Shown: positions 1-12,317, numbered from the stretch's first letter. The stretch: 64,000 nucleotides of DNA from Paramecium sonneborni (GCA_905182985.1 CAJJDN010000053.1:300555-364554), one strand, 5' to 3'. Numbers and translations are program-made. The notes: a model not told the origin generated them from the letters alone.

Positions 1-86
1 TACTAAATGATTATAAATATTGAACGAAAATCTATAAGTTTTTTTAATGGCTTATGATTTTTTGCAGACATTTTATAAAAAATAAT

Positions 87-1726
87 TCATTAATCAATAA
101 TCAATTATCTTTCTCTCCAATCAAGCCAAACGTCTTAACTTTTAAGAATGCATGTAGCCATCCATTATTTTTAATTAAAATGCAATGTTTTATAAGAATT
201 TTTAAACATATAAAATTGTTCTTATTGAGGAGTAATTGTATTAGAGATTTGATCTCCAACATCATTTAAAGTAACAGTGTATAATCCAATATTTTCTTTA
301 TTATTGTGAATGAAATAAATGTGTGGGTCTCCAATATATAGTATTGAATTATTTCCATCAATTTTGTAATCATGAATAACCATACTGTATTGAGAATCAT
401 CGATTTAAATAGGTGATTTCCTTAAAGAGAAATGTTCAGATAAAAATGATTTAAATTGATTAAATGTGAGTGTTTCTTAAAATACTTCTTTGGGAGCATT
501 TGAATTAGGTGGGTATCCATTAATTAAAAATAGTTTAGACTCAAATCCCATATAATAAAGAATAAGATAGCCAATATATGGTTCTGCCCAGCCATTAGCT
601 AAATCATGTGGCGCATATAATGCAGTTTAAAGATATTAAGGAACTTGATCAAGTTAGTTGATATGCATATATATTTTATCTAAAATAGTCTTTGAACCAA
701 AGAAACTGAATAACCATCTAAATTCTGGAGTTATGTTATATTGTGAGGATAGCATCATTTATATACTTCTCCAAGCACAACCCCATCCAGCATCATTAAT
801 TTGATCACTAAAATAAGGTGTGTATCTCATATTAATTGTTGGAAGAATTTGATTAACATTTTCATTTGGATAAGCAGATATTCTGGGATGGAGGTGAGTT
901 TATCCATAATTAGTTTATTGTCTTAAGGTTTCAATATTAAATATTATCATTAAAAATATCATCTATATTATGATAAATATTAAGTGCGAAGTTATTGAAT
1001 CAATTTTTCTTTTTCTGAAACCAATAATCTTAGGCTGTCTATTTCAGCATTTTTAAGGACTGTTAATGCTAATAATTCTTGAACTTAATTGTATTGATTT
1101 CCAGATTCAGTGTATCGAATATGAAGAGTATCTATTTATTACTACAAGCTTTGATTTAATATTAGTAATTATTCATTTTATCGTTAAAGTTCATTATTTT
1201 ATATGATTAATTGATTTATTTATAATGGATATCTCTAGGTGTCTTAAGTGGATTATTACTAAGAGTGGTATAGTTCTTATTGTAATTTGATATATTCTGA
1301 TTTGATGGTTTCAAGTTGATTGTTTACCTATTAATATTTAAGTTTATAATCATCATTCATCTAAGTATCAACTTTCGCCAAACACTGCTTTAATTATTTA
1401 ATATCATGCTAACTCTAATTAAAGAGATTATTGATTTATTTTAATTCACTTTCTCTCACAACTTCGCATCTACTATGTTTGATTTATAATTCTTCTAATT
1501 TACTACATTTATCTTCCAATAACCAATATTAATGCCTGAGTTCATAATATTTATCTTTCCAATTAGTTTGATCATTCTGATAATATACCGGAACTAAATA
1601 ATTTTATTTATTACCTTCTAAAGTTCTAACAACAACTGGAGATATACTTCTAACAACAGTGACTTACGGTGGTGGAATATTGATGACAGATTGAGTGCAC
1701 TAATGACGAGGATAACGCGTTTACAT
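87..1726 (-). CDS. Ufm1-specific protease (peptidase C78 family) with N-terminal coiled coil
   Basis: Read with TAA/TAG as Gln, this gives about 537 residues once a 26-nt insert (938-963) is left out. The C-terminal 240 residues carry the C78 signatures: GWGCAWRSIQ, with the nucleophile Cys near residue 308 (codon 777-779), and a GDPH motif with Asp and His near 458-460 (codons 321-329). In known family members this Cys/Asp/His set cleaves UFM1 precursors and UFM1 conjugates. The first ~290 residues are a Gln-rich coiled coil preceded by a Pro-Pro-Pro stretch. The start is the first ATG in the open frame, and the stop is TGA at 87-89. Without removing 938-963 the coiled-coil and protease parts lie in different frames and no GT is available for a normal intron. 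Family assignment is firm; the N-terminal join is less certain. Confidence 0.85.
938..963. other. Frame-breaking TA-bounded 26-bp insert, possible retained IES
   Basis: The coiled-coil frame and the protease frame of the flanking gene can be joined only by removing a number of bases equal to 2 modulo 3. Two TA dinucleotides at 938-939 and 964-965 are exactly 26 bp apart. Excising between them restores one open frame, and the total length then divides by three. Twenty-six bp and TA boundaries match the shortest class of Paramecium internal eliminated sequences (known). The ends fit the TAYAGYNR consensus poorly, and a sequencing error is a fair alternative. Confidence 0.35.
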
Positions 1727-2569
1727 ATAATTATAATATTAATCATTATTTTTTATTCCTTTAATGTTTACAATAATTCTAAATTTTATTTGTAAATTTA
1801 ATATTAACAATTTAACAATATTTTTGAGCATCAATCAAGTCATTTATAAACATATTTACTTTTTTGAACTTTACATTATAAACTTTTGGTCCAACAACTA
1901 TTGCAAAAAGTTAAAATAAAATTTAAGATAAAATAAATTAATTTATTTAACCGTGCGTTGCCAAGAAATTGAAGATAATGTATTTAAATAGTGAATGACC
2001 ATCTCTTTTCTTCAATAAAATTTATACCATAACTTTTAGATTACATTTTCAATTCAAGATTTAAATGAAATTAAAAATTGTTAATTTTAGTGTTCATCTA
2101 AAAACTAATCTCTATTCTCTCATCATATAAGAAATTTCTTAATGAATTGTAAAAATAACTGCTTAAAAATTTGAAAGTAATTAAGATATAAAATAGAGAT
2201 TTCTCATCAGAAGTGTCAGGAAGTATAATTTTAGACAATAGTATCCATAATTCAGAAGTTATTTCTCTACAATCAACATCAGTTAAAAATATTTTAAACA
2301 CTCAATTTTTTTGCCCAGATGATTAAGAATTTTACTTATTTATAAATCTATATTCCTTGAAATACTAAGTCCAAATATATCTATATTAAATAAAATACCA
2401 GTTTAGCAGAGTTATTTATTTTAACAAATGACACAGACATCAATTTTGTCTATTTAATCCAAGGCAGTATTCATTCATACTTTGAGGAATATTTTAATTG
2501 CTTTATATGTACAATCTTTAATTAAATTGATGGGATTTAAAAGAATAAAAATAAAATTTAACAAAAAAT
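1727..2569. other. Gap between divergent genes with one weak ORF
   Basis: About 840 nt separates two divergent starts. The only coding-like signal is on the minus strand, 1840-2301, which is open for about 150 codons in the ciliate code. Its amino-terminal part has a protein-like mix of charged and hydrophobic residues. The frame has no ATG at its head (a TGA directly precedes it), so it would need an upstream exon that I cannot place. It may be a gene remnant. The rest looks like promoter DNA. Confidence 0.3.
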
Positions 2570-3828
2570 ATGGCAGAGTTTCAACAACCAGGAATTGTTT
2601 AATAACCTGTTTTATTTGGAGCACCTTAAACAGTAACAGGTTAACCTTAATTCGTGAGACCAATAGTTCTTGGAAATTCAACTTATTAACAATAATTAGT
2701 AACAAATTAGAATTTGGCTCAAAGTGGATTCTATTAAGGAGGTTAAGCAGTTCTTAATCAACCAATTTTGGGTGCATCAGCAATAAGTTCAAATATAGTG
2801 TCAGTAATAAATAATTTTAACATAGACTGGACAAGCAGTTAAAGGAGAATCAAGAATTGAGTATATTCCTTATGAAAAGACAATAATGGAATATGAAGAA
2901 GTTAGAAGATAAGTTTAGGTGCCAATAACAAGATAAATAACAGAATATTAAGCTATATAATATGAAACAGAATATATTCCTCAAGTGATCTAAGAAAAAG
3001 TGATTGAATATATGCCAGTAGAGAAAGTAGCAGAAAGAGTCTAATATTAAACAGTAACTAGATAAAATGTGTTATAAGTAAATTCTTGTATAAATAAATT
3101 AGAATACTGTATAATAAGTTTAATAAACATAATAAATATAATAAACATAAGTTTAACCAATAGTGACAACTTAAACATATTAAACAACTACACCAGTTGT
3201 ATAAACTGTTTAATAACCAATTGTTACTTAAGTGGCTTAGCCAATCGCCTAATAATAAATAATTTAGAATGTTCCACAAACGTATTATTAAACATATTAA
3301 TAACCTATTACAACATAATATGTTTAATAACCTTTAGCTCTTCCTGTTTAATAGACAGCTTAAGTTTATCAGACATCAAGTCCAAGAATTAGATAAACAT
3401 CATAAATTGTATAAGCTTCTGCTCCTATTGCTACAACTTAAGCTTATGTTTAACCACCAGTTGTTTATTAAGCATCTCAAACTAGAGTTGGTGCACCTGT
3501 TATTTAAACTTAAGTGTAATAATTACCAGTTGGTTATTAACCATAAACTTAATAATTAGTCACATATTAAGGATAAACTCTACAACAAAATTAATAAAAA
3601 ATAACTGGTTAAACTGTTCAAACTAATCCAAATAATTAAACTATTCAACCATCTACTAAAACACCTAAAGTTAGTCAGCAACCTTAATAAGTCAGTTAAG
3701 TTCCACCTACCTTGGTAATTTATTTATATTAATCATAGCAATAATAACAACAATAATAATAATAGCCTATCACCAATCAATAATAATAAAAGTAAGATAA
3801 AGGCTTTTTAGCAAAATTATTCGATTGA
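2570..3828 (+). CDS. Alveolin-like cortical cytoskeleton protein
   Basis: The product is 395 residues after removal of introns 2804-2825, 3078-3102 and 3715-3738. The central part (about residues 80-150) is rich in Val, Glu, Tyr and Ile with short repeats such as RIEYIPYEK and KVIEYMPVEK, the EK-V/I-x-x-P style typical of alveolins. Alveolins line the membrane skeleton beneath the alveolar sacs of ciliates and apicomplexans (known). The C-terminal 230 residues are a Gln/Thr/Pro/Val low-complexity tail with repeated VQPV-like units and poly-Gln encoded by TAA/CAA. The start is the first ATG of the open frame, and TGA at 3826-3828 ends it. The alveolin call rests on composition and repeats, so a related Q/P-rich epiplasm protein is possible. 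Confidence 0.7.
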
Positions 3829-3876
3829 AATTATATTAATAGTGCATTATAAAATAAATATAAAATTTTTTAATTC

Positions 3877-4460
3877 ATGGCAAAATCATAAAGATCTAAA
3901 GTTATGCGTAGATGGAGATCACTCAAAAGAGAACATCTCCAAAATGTGAAAGTCAATACAGATCTTCATGATTTAAATTAAAAATTAGAGGCTACTATAC
4001 AAAATGTAAATATGATTGTTTTTATCTATTTTAGAGATTTCAAAGACCTACTCAACCCAAAAATATGTTTCTCCATCCTAATGATCCAACTGCTCAAATA
4101 CCTAAATTGAAACCATAACCTATTGTTGATTTTCGAAGTTAATCTCTACCATATACTGCCACTTAATATGTTGGTGCAAGAAGAAAACCTATTTAAGAAG
4201 TAGTTTTAAAATCAGAACCAGAACTTGAAGAAGAAATTGAAATGAATGATTAACCAATAAATGAATAATAACATGATGAAGCAGATGATTTAATTAATGC
4301 AATGGAAGGAGTCAGAGTCAAATCTAAAAGAGAAATTAAAAGAGAAAATAAAGCCAAAGCTATGGAAGAAATCATACCATTAACTAAAAATAAATAAATC
4401 AAAAAAAATAGAAGAAAGGAGCAACCAACAAGAAAATCAAAAAAATTAATTACCTTTTGA
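3877..4460 (+). CDS. LLPH/YBL028C-like nucleolar protein (DUF2423)
   Basis: The gene encodes 184 residues with one intron (4006-4034, 29 nt). The N-terminus, MAKSQRSKVMRRWRSLKRE, matches the DUF2423 start (M-A-K-S-x-R-S-K...R) of human LLPH and yeast YBL028C, which are nucleolar proteins linked to large-subunit ribosome assembly (known). The middle is acidic (a run of Glu around residues 108-120) and the C-terminus is Lys/Arg-rich, as expected for a nuclear or nucleolar protein. It begins 48 nt after the stop of the preceding gene on the same strand and ends in TGA at 4458-4460. Confidence 0.75.
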
Positions 4461-4865
4461 TTCATGTTTATATAAATATATCTATATACAATCAGAACAA
4501 TATATATTTGATTCTCTATTTTGTTAAATTAATATTGCATATTCAATAAAAATTAAGACTTATCTTAAAACCAAAATAATATTTATCATTAAATTAAACA
4601 ATCCTAGTCATATACTTTTCCTTATTGTCAGTAAATATTATTTTAAATCGAAAAAATTGCATTAAACCTTCCAACTTCAATTAATTAGAATTTTTTATGA
4701 CTATTCATTCTTATATTAGTTAAACTTTCTATTTTGTTGACTCAATTTAAAGGTTTTTATTCTAATAAGAAGGTGTTATGAATCAAAATATGCATTTTAT
4801 GCTTACTTTAATTATTCAAAAAAACATTAAGACTATTAATTATATTTCTTTAATTCTTTTGTTTA

Positions 4866-5270
4866 TCATTACCAGTAAAAAATATTTATAGAAAGATTTT
4901 TGTCTTAACTAAATGGTTCGCAGATATGGATAAATTTGGTTTAATATGCATAAATGTTAATTTAGACAAATCTTTAAAAGATGTTTTCCTGAATTAATTT
5001 TTTTATTTTACATAATATATGTTTTTTATTTTCAAAATATATGATATTATGAATAAGAATTGAATCGTAAAAATAAATACAAAAGATTTTATCAGATTTC
5101 TGATATAATACTTTTAAATTAATTGGAAAAGCAGCATTAATTTGTCCAAAGCATAGAATATTAAATAGGAATAAGATTATGTATTTAAAATTAAACACTT
5201 AAGTCAATTTCAAAGATTAGAGAAACTTTAGAATAATAATACAATTAAAAATTCTGATTTTAGTTTGCAT
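4866..5270 (-). CDS. Weak hypothetical ORF with hydrophobic segments
   Basis: An open frame of 134 codons begins at an ATG (5268-5270) and ends at TGA (4866-4868). It contains a hydrophobic stretch around residues 28-45 ([10 protein letters not shown]) followed by GQINAAF, which could be an internal signal or membrane anchor. No family is recognised. An open frame of this length is not unusual by chance in such AT-rich DNA with a single stop codon, so it may not be a gene. The flanks 4461-4865 and 5271-5320 hold nothing recognisable. Confidence 0.3.
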
Positions 5271-5320
5271 TCTTATTTAATGAAATTCTAATTTTCCATA
5301 AATTAAAATATAAAATAAAT

Positions 5321-5887
5321 ATGAGAATTGAAAAATGTTATTTTTGCTCTGGTCCTATCTATCCAGGCCATGGAATAGTATTTGTTAGAAATGATAGCAA
5401 AGTATAAATAATAATAATAATAAATAGATGTTTAGATTTTGCAGATCCAAATGTCATCGACACTTTAAAGCATAACACAATCCAAGAAAAACAAGATGGA
5501 CTAAAGCTTTTAGAAAAGCTGCTGGAAAAGAGATGACTAATGATAGTATCTTTGAATTTGAACAAAAGAGAAATGAACCGTTGAAATATAATAGAGATTT
5601 ATACATTAACACAGTTTAAGCCATGAAAAAAATAGATAAAATTAGATTAAAAAGAGAAAATAATTTTTGGAAAAATAGGTATAAATTTAAGTAATATTCT
5701 TAGATTAAGAGCATAAAGGAAGTAGAATCTTGATAATGTCGAAACAGAATTAGCAAAGAATATTAATTTAGTATCAGATAAATCAGTTAAAGAAATTATC
5801 AAATAAAAAGCTGTAGAAAAAGCTTAAATAAAAGCATAGAAGCAAAAAAAATAAAAAAAGTAAGATATGGTAGTAGAGGAAGCTTGA
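5321..5887 (+). CDS. Ribosome biogenesis protein RLP24 (RSL24D1), eL24-related
   Basis: The gene encodes 171 residues with introns 5402-5427 and 5679-5703. The N-terminus [18 protein letters not shown] and the following FRFCRSKCH form the C-x2-C...C-x3-C zinc-binding fold of the eL24/RLP24 family. [31 protein letters not shown] and NRDL are RLP24-type, and the Lys/Gln-rich C-terminal tail is also typical. RLP24 is the placeholder for eL24 on pre-60S particles and recruits the AAA-ATPase Drg1 (known). The start Met is the family's standard start. It converges with the coiled-coil gene on the other strand, with 31 nt between the stops. Confidence 0.93.
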
Positions 5888-5918
5888 CTTAATTATTTGT
5901 GCTTAAATAAATATAATT

Positions 5919-7688
5919 TCATAATTTATTGGAAGTTTATGGGTTTGCAGTTTAAGGCTTTTTAGTTATTTTATAATGTTTTTACAATTCAATAAATTCT
6001 GTTTCCGGTACAAATTCTTTCAATTATCTATTTAATTTAAAAATTTATTCTTACTCTAATAATTAAATTGATGATTATTAATGTATTAATTTTAATTTTG
6101 ATTATTTATTACTTATTTCTGACTCCATTTTTTATTTAGAAGTCAATAAATAAAAAAGTACTTTCTCTTAATCATTTTTTTATTATTCTAATTTTTTTTA
6201 AGCATTTAATGATCTTTCCAATAAGAAATCTTATTAACTAAACTTATTATAAGTAAGTAATAATTACTTATTTTCTTTTTCTTAATTCTAATTTTTATAA
6301 TTATTCTTTTTAATTTTAGGCATTAGTTTCTCTTAATTATTTAATTTCTTCAAGTTTACTCATTTTAAGTTTTTTAGTATTTTCATCCTTATTTTGCAAT
6401 TTTTCTTATAGTTTTAATTACCATTGTCTATTCTAAATAATATTATTAAATACTTTTCTTCCTCTTAAACTTATTCTAAATTTTATTAATGTTTTTTAAA
6501 TTTATCTTTTCTTTCTTTAGACATTTTATTAATTTCTTTTCTTATTAGATCTTCATTCTTTTTTCTTTATTCTTCAATAGAGATCATTTTCTATCCAAAA
6601 TTATTACACATATCTGATTCCCACATAGCTTTAGATTATTAACTTTTTTCTTATATTCTTATTAATTATTATTCATATCTCCATTATTTATCTTATCTAT
6701 CTTTAGCTTATCTTTCAACTGATTTAACTCTGTTTTCTTCTGTTTATGTTTCTTTTCTAATATTTTATAATTGAGTTTCAGATTGTTCATGTTTTAATAA
6801 TGATTTTCTAAATAATATTTTTTCTTCTAATTTTTTATTTCTCTCAATCTTCTCCATTTATATAGTAGATTTAAAAGTTGTTAATTTATTCTCTCTAATA
6901 TAATTTTGGAAAAGTACATCTGATTCTATTTTTCTTGATAATCCTTTGCTTTTGCTAAATCTTATTCTATTTATTCTTCTTTCATCTTTCTCCTTTTTTC
7001 ACATTACTTTTTAGCTTTTTTATTTAATTCTTATGCTTTCATTTTTATCTTCATTACTTTAGCTGATCTAATTTATTAATATTTTTCTCTTCTTTCTTAT
7101 GATATTTATTCCCATTATCTTCTATCTAATTCAAATAACAAAGCTTCTTTCACTTCTGCATTATTTAAACTTAATTATTTTTGTCTTTCTTAATTAATTT
7201 TTCCAATTTTATCATCAATTGTTATTGTTTAACAAGGAAAACGACTTGTTGAATGAACACTATTAATTGGAATATGTTCATAACCACGTAATTCATCTTC
7301 TTCTTATTATTTTTTTGAAAACCATTATTTAATTTATCTTCTTTATTCTTTCAGTTCCATATAATCATCTAATTATCATTATATTAAATACTTAATAATT
7401 ACTCTAAATAATTTTCATATTCGAAATCCAAAGAATTCTAATCAAAAGATTTATTATTTCTTTTATTTTTATAATCCAATTCATTTTGCTTTTCAAATTT
7501 ATTCCTTAAATATGAATAATAATATCATATTACTTTCTTCTAAAATCATATTTTGTTTTATTCATTTTTAGTAATGCCTTCTATGTTCTAGGTGAATCAA
7601 AATTTGTGTTAATTTCAAAATCTTATATCTTTGTCATCAGATCCTTTTAAGAACTAAGTTTATGAAATTTAGTTTATGTAAAGAACAT
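5919..7688 (-). CDS. Long coiled-coil protein, function unknown
   Basis: The product is 547 residues after removal of five introns: 7505-7533, 7369-7391, 6895-6917, 6428-6453 and 6243-6267. From about residue 130 to 500 it is an almost continuous Glu/Lys/Gln/Arg-rich coiled coil, resembling ciliary or basal-body structural proteins in composition only. No catalytic motif is seen. The proposed start ATG lies 18 nt downstream of the TGA that ends the LRR gene, in the same reading frame. The two may therefore be one gene interrupted by a single TGA (see the LRR entry). The C-terminus ends in TGA at 5919-5921. Confidence 0.7.
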
Positions 7689-7706
7689 AAAATTTAATAT
7701 TAATTT

Positions 7707-9107
7707 TCATAATAAAATATTTACTCTCCTTTAATAACTCAATTTAACTTTTTCTAAATACTCCCAAGATTATTGTTTCTTCTATAATGGCAAATTATTA
7801 TTCTACAAAATATCATTTTATTAAAAATCCATTTATGTTAATGAAGGCAAATATTTTATTAAAGTGATTAAAGCATCATAAGCATGATGATCTAATAAAT
7901 TATTACTAAGATCAATCTCTTAAATATTTGTTTAGACTAATACTTCACAAAGATCTAAAAAATACTTTGTTGATATCATCATATCTGACATTTTCAATAT
8001 TTTAAGATTCTATAAATCTAATAATAATATTTTAATATTCTAATTTCTAGGATATGTATTACTAGATATATTTAAATATTCTAATCTTTTACATTCACTC
8101 AATAATGTTGACAAAATCTTAAAAGCAGTTTCACTTAATTAAGTTCTTATAAATTCTACTCTTAATAAATTTATTAAAGGAGGTTAAACCATTGACAAAT
8201 AAAGAATATGTTCATTCATTATCTATTTATTTTTAATTGTAATTGATGATTAATTTTTTATGTTAACAGATATTTCATTATCATTTTTTTAATATTTTCC
8301 AGCCTTTTCTCCTCCATAATTAACAGTTACTAAATCTTATGCAATTTAAGGTTTTTTATGTTATTATTAATATTCTTAAAATGTTTTAAAATCAGAACAA
8401 TTAATGTTACTCCAATATTCTTTCCATGCTTTTTATGTATCTATATTATGTGAATTTAATTTTAATATTCTATCTAATCTACTTTATAACCAAACATGAG
8501 AATCTATTGCATCCACTTCATTACTTGAATTAAAAAACTATTTATTTGAACTTGAATTCTATTTAATCTTTTATGAATTTGGACGACTGAAAGTATTATC
8601 ATCTTTTTAAGAATTATTTCCAATTATTTTTTATTATGGCATTCTAATCTCTTATATTTTAAGTTTTAAATCAGATTTAACATTTAATAACTCCTATTCA
8701 AATTATTCTTATCTTTTTGGTAATGGTATTTTCATTCTTAAATATTTCCTTTTTTCAGGATCAATTTCTTAAAATTTATATTCTTTATTTAATTTTTCAG
8801 GTGAATTCATTTACTCAAATTCATTAATGTCCATTTTAAAAACATCTTTTATTATATTAGAAATTATTTCTGATGCTTTAACTGTTTCTTTCTCTTCTTT
8901 AGCTTATTCAAATTTCTTTGGAATTTAATCTTATCTTTTTTATGTCTTACGATCTAATCTTCTATTTGGTAATCTAGGATTTGGATCTGTTGATCTTAAA
9001 TCTAAAAAATCATTTAAAGAACCAACATCTAAATCCAAATTCTTTGCTATCTTCTCATCTTTTAATGATTCTTAAACTGTAAATATCTCACCTATTTCGA
9101 AAATCAT
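7707..9107 (-). CDS. Leucine-rich-repeat protein
   Basis: The product is 466 residues with no intron. The N-terminal half is charged (many Glu, Lys, Gln). From about residue 290 it shows regular Leu/Ile/Asn repeats (LEYLNISSN, LKILKMSD, IQEIDLSNN), the ribonuclease-inhibitor-like LRR pattern. LRRs of this kind are protein-binding scaffolds, often axonemal in ciliates (known). The start is ATG at 9105-9107. The TGA at 7707-7709 interrupts a frame that continues, uninterrupted and in phase, into the downstream coiled-coil gene, so an LRR-plus-coiled-coil fusion of about 1,020 residues is a real alternative. Confidence 0.72.
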
Positions 9108-9135
9108 TATATAAAATATTATTTATTATATATAT

Positions 9136-10299
9136 TCATAATTTTATGATTTTTAACTATAAAGAAATTTCATCTAAACTCATCTAATTTGATTAACCTT
9201 TATCAAAGAACTTTCTCATTATTATCTCTCTCTCAAAATCATGATTTGAATCAAAATCTTAAAAATTCAATTAATCAATATTTTCTTAATTTTCTTTAGA
9301 TAATTATTTCTTTTTCTTTTACTATTCATCAAATTGATTTTTCACTTTTTATTTTATTGCTTTTCTTTGAAATTCATCTATTATTTAAACATTTATATTC
9401 AATTAAAAATCATATCTTGGTTCAAAAACTTGCATAATTTATTTAGCTCTCTAATATTCATAAAATGCTTCATATATTTATAAATTATTTTCTTTCAATA
9501 TCAATTTTTCTAACTCTTATTTTAAAAATTATTAGAAATAAAATAGATCCTAATAAATCAATAATTAATAAGGTCTGTATAACTTTTATGGGCATTGTAA
9601 TAATTTCAATCCCATTTACATTACATTCTGTATTTTATAAATCCAAATAAAATCTTATTCTTCTTCTGGATATTACATTTTTCTACTATTCTAATAAATC
9701 TATTAATTTATTGATAATTTTTAGAGAAATGAATAATAAATAATACAAAACATTTTAGGTTTTAAATTATGAGAATCTGTTTAATTTGCAGTTTCAGTAT
9801 TAATAATTGGATTTTATAATTTTTAATTCATTTCTATTCTTGCCTTTCTTTTATCACCTATTTTTTCATCTTTAGTTTAAGTTTATTGTTATTAAACTTA
9901 CTATAATTAGAATTATTAAGGTATATAACTATTTGTACTTTATTCTGTAATCATTCTTTCAATTTAAATGAAACTTTCTCTATTTTCAGTCATTAATCTA
10001 TCTAACCAATAAATTGGAACCTATCTTAATTAATCACAAATATCATCATTAGCTATATTTGAATGAATTACTAATAATAAATTTAATAAATTTTCTGGTT
10101 TTGGATCCATTGCTATAATTGCTTCCCGCTATCTTAACAGTGTAAAAATTGCAATTGGTTAATTACTAAGTATTTAATTAAAACTTTTTATTGCTAATTA
10201 AAGTTCATTAGTTGTTGTAGGTTTCAAAAGCCTCTATAATGTATATTATACATCATCTTTTGTTTTAAAGAGATTTGTAAATTTTTAGAGTAACGACAT
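9136..10299 (-). CDS. Hypothetical protein, helical and Gln-rich
   Basis: A single intronless frame of 388 codons runs from ATG (10297-10299) to TGA (9136-9138). The first 130 residues look like an all-helical domain with repeated Leu/Ile and pairs such as LLNLLLVIHSNIAND. A Gln-rich linker and a charged C-terminal helix region follow. The N-terminal region vaguely resembles a VHS/ENTH-type helical solenoid, but I cannot support that. It lies 28 nt upstream of the LRR gene on the same strand. Codon use matches its neighbours and there is no sign of decay. Confidence 0.7.
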
Positions 10300-10367
10300 T
10301 TATTATTAATAAAATAATATTTTGCAATAAATTATTTTTATTAAAAGAAAACCTTATATAATATTTA

Positions 10368-12317
10368 ATGTAAATTGGTAAATTAAATAAAACATAAGTT
10401 AATGAAGAAAAACAAAACTCAAGAGTCTATAATTCAATGCAAGTTGGAAGTGCTAATAAAAATTCTACTTAAGATTATTAAGTACATCTAAGAGCAGATT
10501 CAGCAATTCTAATACCATTAATAGATGCCTCTATGTAGGCATGGGATGAAAATGTTATTTCAGAAGTCGCAAATAAAGATTCAGGTAACTATGAAACCAA
10601 TTTTTATCAATTCAAACATTTTCTTGAAGATTAATGTGTTTTCTTAAAAAACAATTATGATCTTGCAATTAAGATTCTTGAGTATTTAGATAATAAAAAA
10701 CTTTATGTTGGTTACATAAAAAATTAAGAAGCCTAATTAAATATTGATGAAAAAGCCAGAAGCACAACAAATATCCAGAATACAATTAAAACTATCAGAA
10801 AGGACATATATCGCTTTAGAAAAGAACTTAAAGAAATAATAGCAATCTGTGCTGAAGCAGAAACACCTTTAATACTCAATGAAGTTGGAAATCTTAAGGA
10901 GGAGATCTTGGAGAGATACAATTAATTAATGAATGATATCATACCTGGTATATTGTTCGATGATATCTCAATTGAAATAGTTCAAAACTATTACATCAAT
11001 TAATCTAATGAATCTTCTGATGAAGTTGTTCATTTTAATTCTGTAAAGTAATATCATCTATCACCTTTAATACCTCGATTTAGAGCGTATGTTTATTAAA
11101 TTTATGAAATTGCTTAATCAGAATTTAATTTAACTTAGTAATTAAATATTTTATCATAGAAATTTTCTAAACAAGTTATAACAACTTGGAAAAAGTGCAA
11201 GCAATTAATAAAATTAATCAATTTAATTGTATTATGATCTACCTTCTTTAATAGATTAATTTAAAGTCAATCTAAATCAATAATGCTCTTTATTGCCTAC
11301 AACTCTATAAGATGATAAAGATTATTGGAATTATTATTAATAAAATGTATAATTAAAGGAGAAAATAAATAATGATCTAATTAGTATTAAAATAAAGAAT
11401 GAACAAGAATAATAAGAGAAAAGTGTGCTTTAAATAGAATTTAATCAATTAGTTGAACAATAAGATTATTTTCATAATTTATTCCTTTTTTAAAAACAGA
11501 TTCCAATTCTAATAGATTAATTAAGAGATATAAATTAATAGAAGGATAAAATATGGAAAGATTTACCTGAAAATAAAGTAATTGAGAAAGCAAAATTATA
11601 ATAAATGCTTTAAAGTTGCATTAATATTAGTAATAGTATAAATGATAAATTTCCTTATGGGAGAATTCCATTTAAATTTTAATAAGTGTCAATGACAGCT
11701 GATAATTTAGCTAAATAGATTCAAGATCTTATGGATTTAAATATTTTATAGGATTAAATATATGTAAATAATCCAAGTTTGACTGAGAGAATAAAAGAAT
11801 TAATGAAATGGGAATATAATGGTGAATCAATTGACTAAGCTTAAGGTGAAAATGCAGAAATAAATAGTTATTTAGCTAATTTATTTGAATTAAATTCAAT
11901 TACAAATGTATAAAATATAATACTTTAAAAATTTAGAAGCCACCTTAGATTGAAATAGAATTAAATTAATAACTTGATTAATGTAATCCTGAGAATATAA
12001 ATGAAATAATGGAGTTGAATGAAAATTATAATATATGGAAGAATATGTAAGCAGCAGGAATGTTTTTGAATGAAGAATATTTATAATAAGCACTTTAAGA
12101 TTGTGAAAGACTACCTTAATATGCTAAGAAGTTATAATCTCTTAAGACATTCTTTTCAATAAATTAATAAATGTAATATGTTGGATACATAACAGATGTT
12201 TTAAGTTTGATTTAATTAGTATAAACAAAATAATTGGATCAAGCTAGATTAGTAATTTAATAATCAAAAAATATTCCAAGAATATATAAATCTAATTTGT
12301 TATAAGCACTTAATTGA
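10368..12317 (+). CDS. Hypothetical large helical/coiled-coil protein
   Basis: The gene encodes 632 residues after removal of introns 11138-11159 and 11908-11936. Both introns are needed to keep the frame open. The whole protein is predicted helical by eye: amphipathic repeats, many Gln, Leu, Asn and Glu, no Cys/His clusters and no recognised catalytic motif. The middle (about residues 330-420) is coiled-coil-like and the end contains a VGYITDVLSLIQLV hydrophobic helix. A vesicle-coat or BRO1-like fold was considered but nothing diagnostic is visible. It is divergent from the 9136-10299 gene, with 68 nt between start codons. Confidence 0.72.

Noticed and set aside
54..269. Short plus-strand open frames in the standard code over the first 300 bases
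   Set aside because: They are antisense shadows of the Ufm1 protease C-terminus, whose motifs and frame are clear on the minus strand.
3058..3279. Leu/Cys/Trp-rich minus-strand ORF
   Set aside because: It is the antisense of the Gln/Thr/Val repeat tail of the alveolin-like gene, which is supported by introns and composition.
9465..9650. Small plus-strand membrane-protein-like ORF
   Set aside because: It lies inside the intact 388-codon minus-strand gene at 9136-10299.
10368..12317. BRO1 or vesicle-coat identity for the unknown helical protein
   Set aside because: Helical composition alone; no BRO1 or coat motif could be pointed to.
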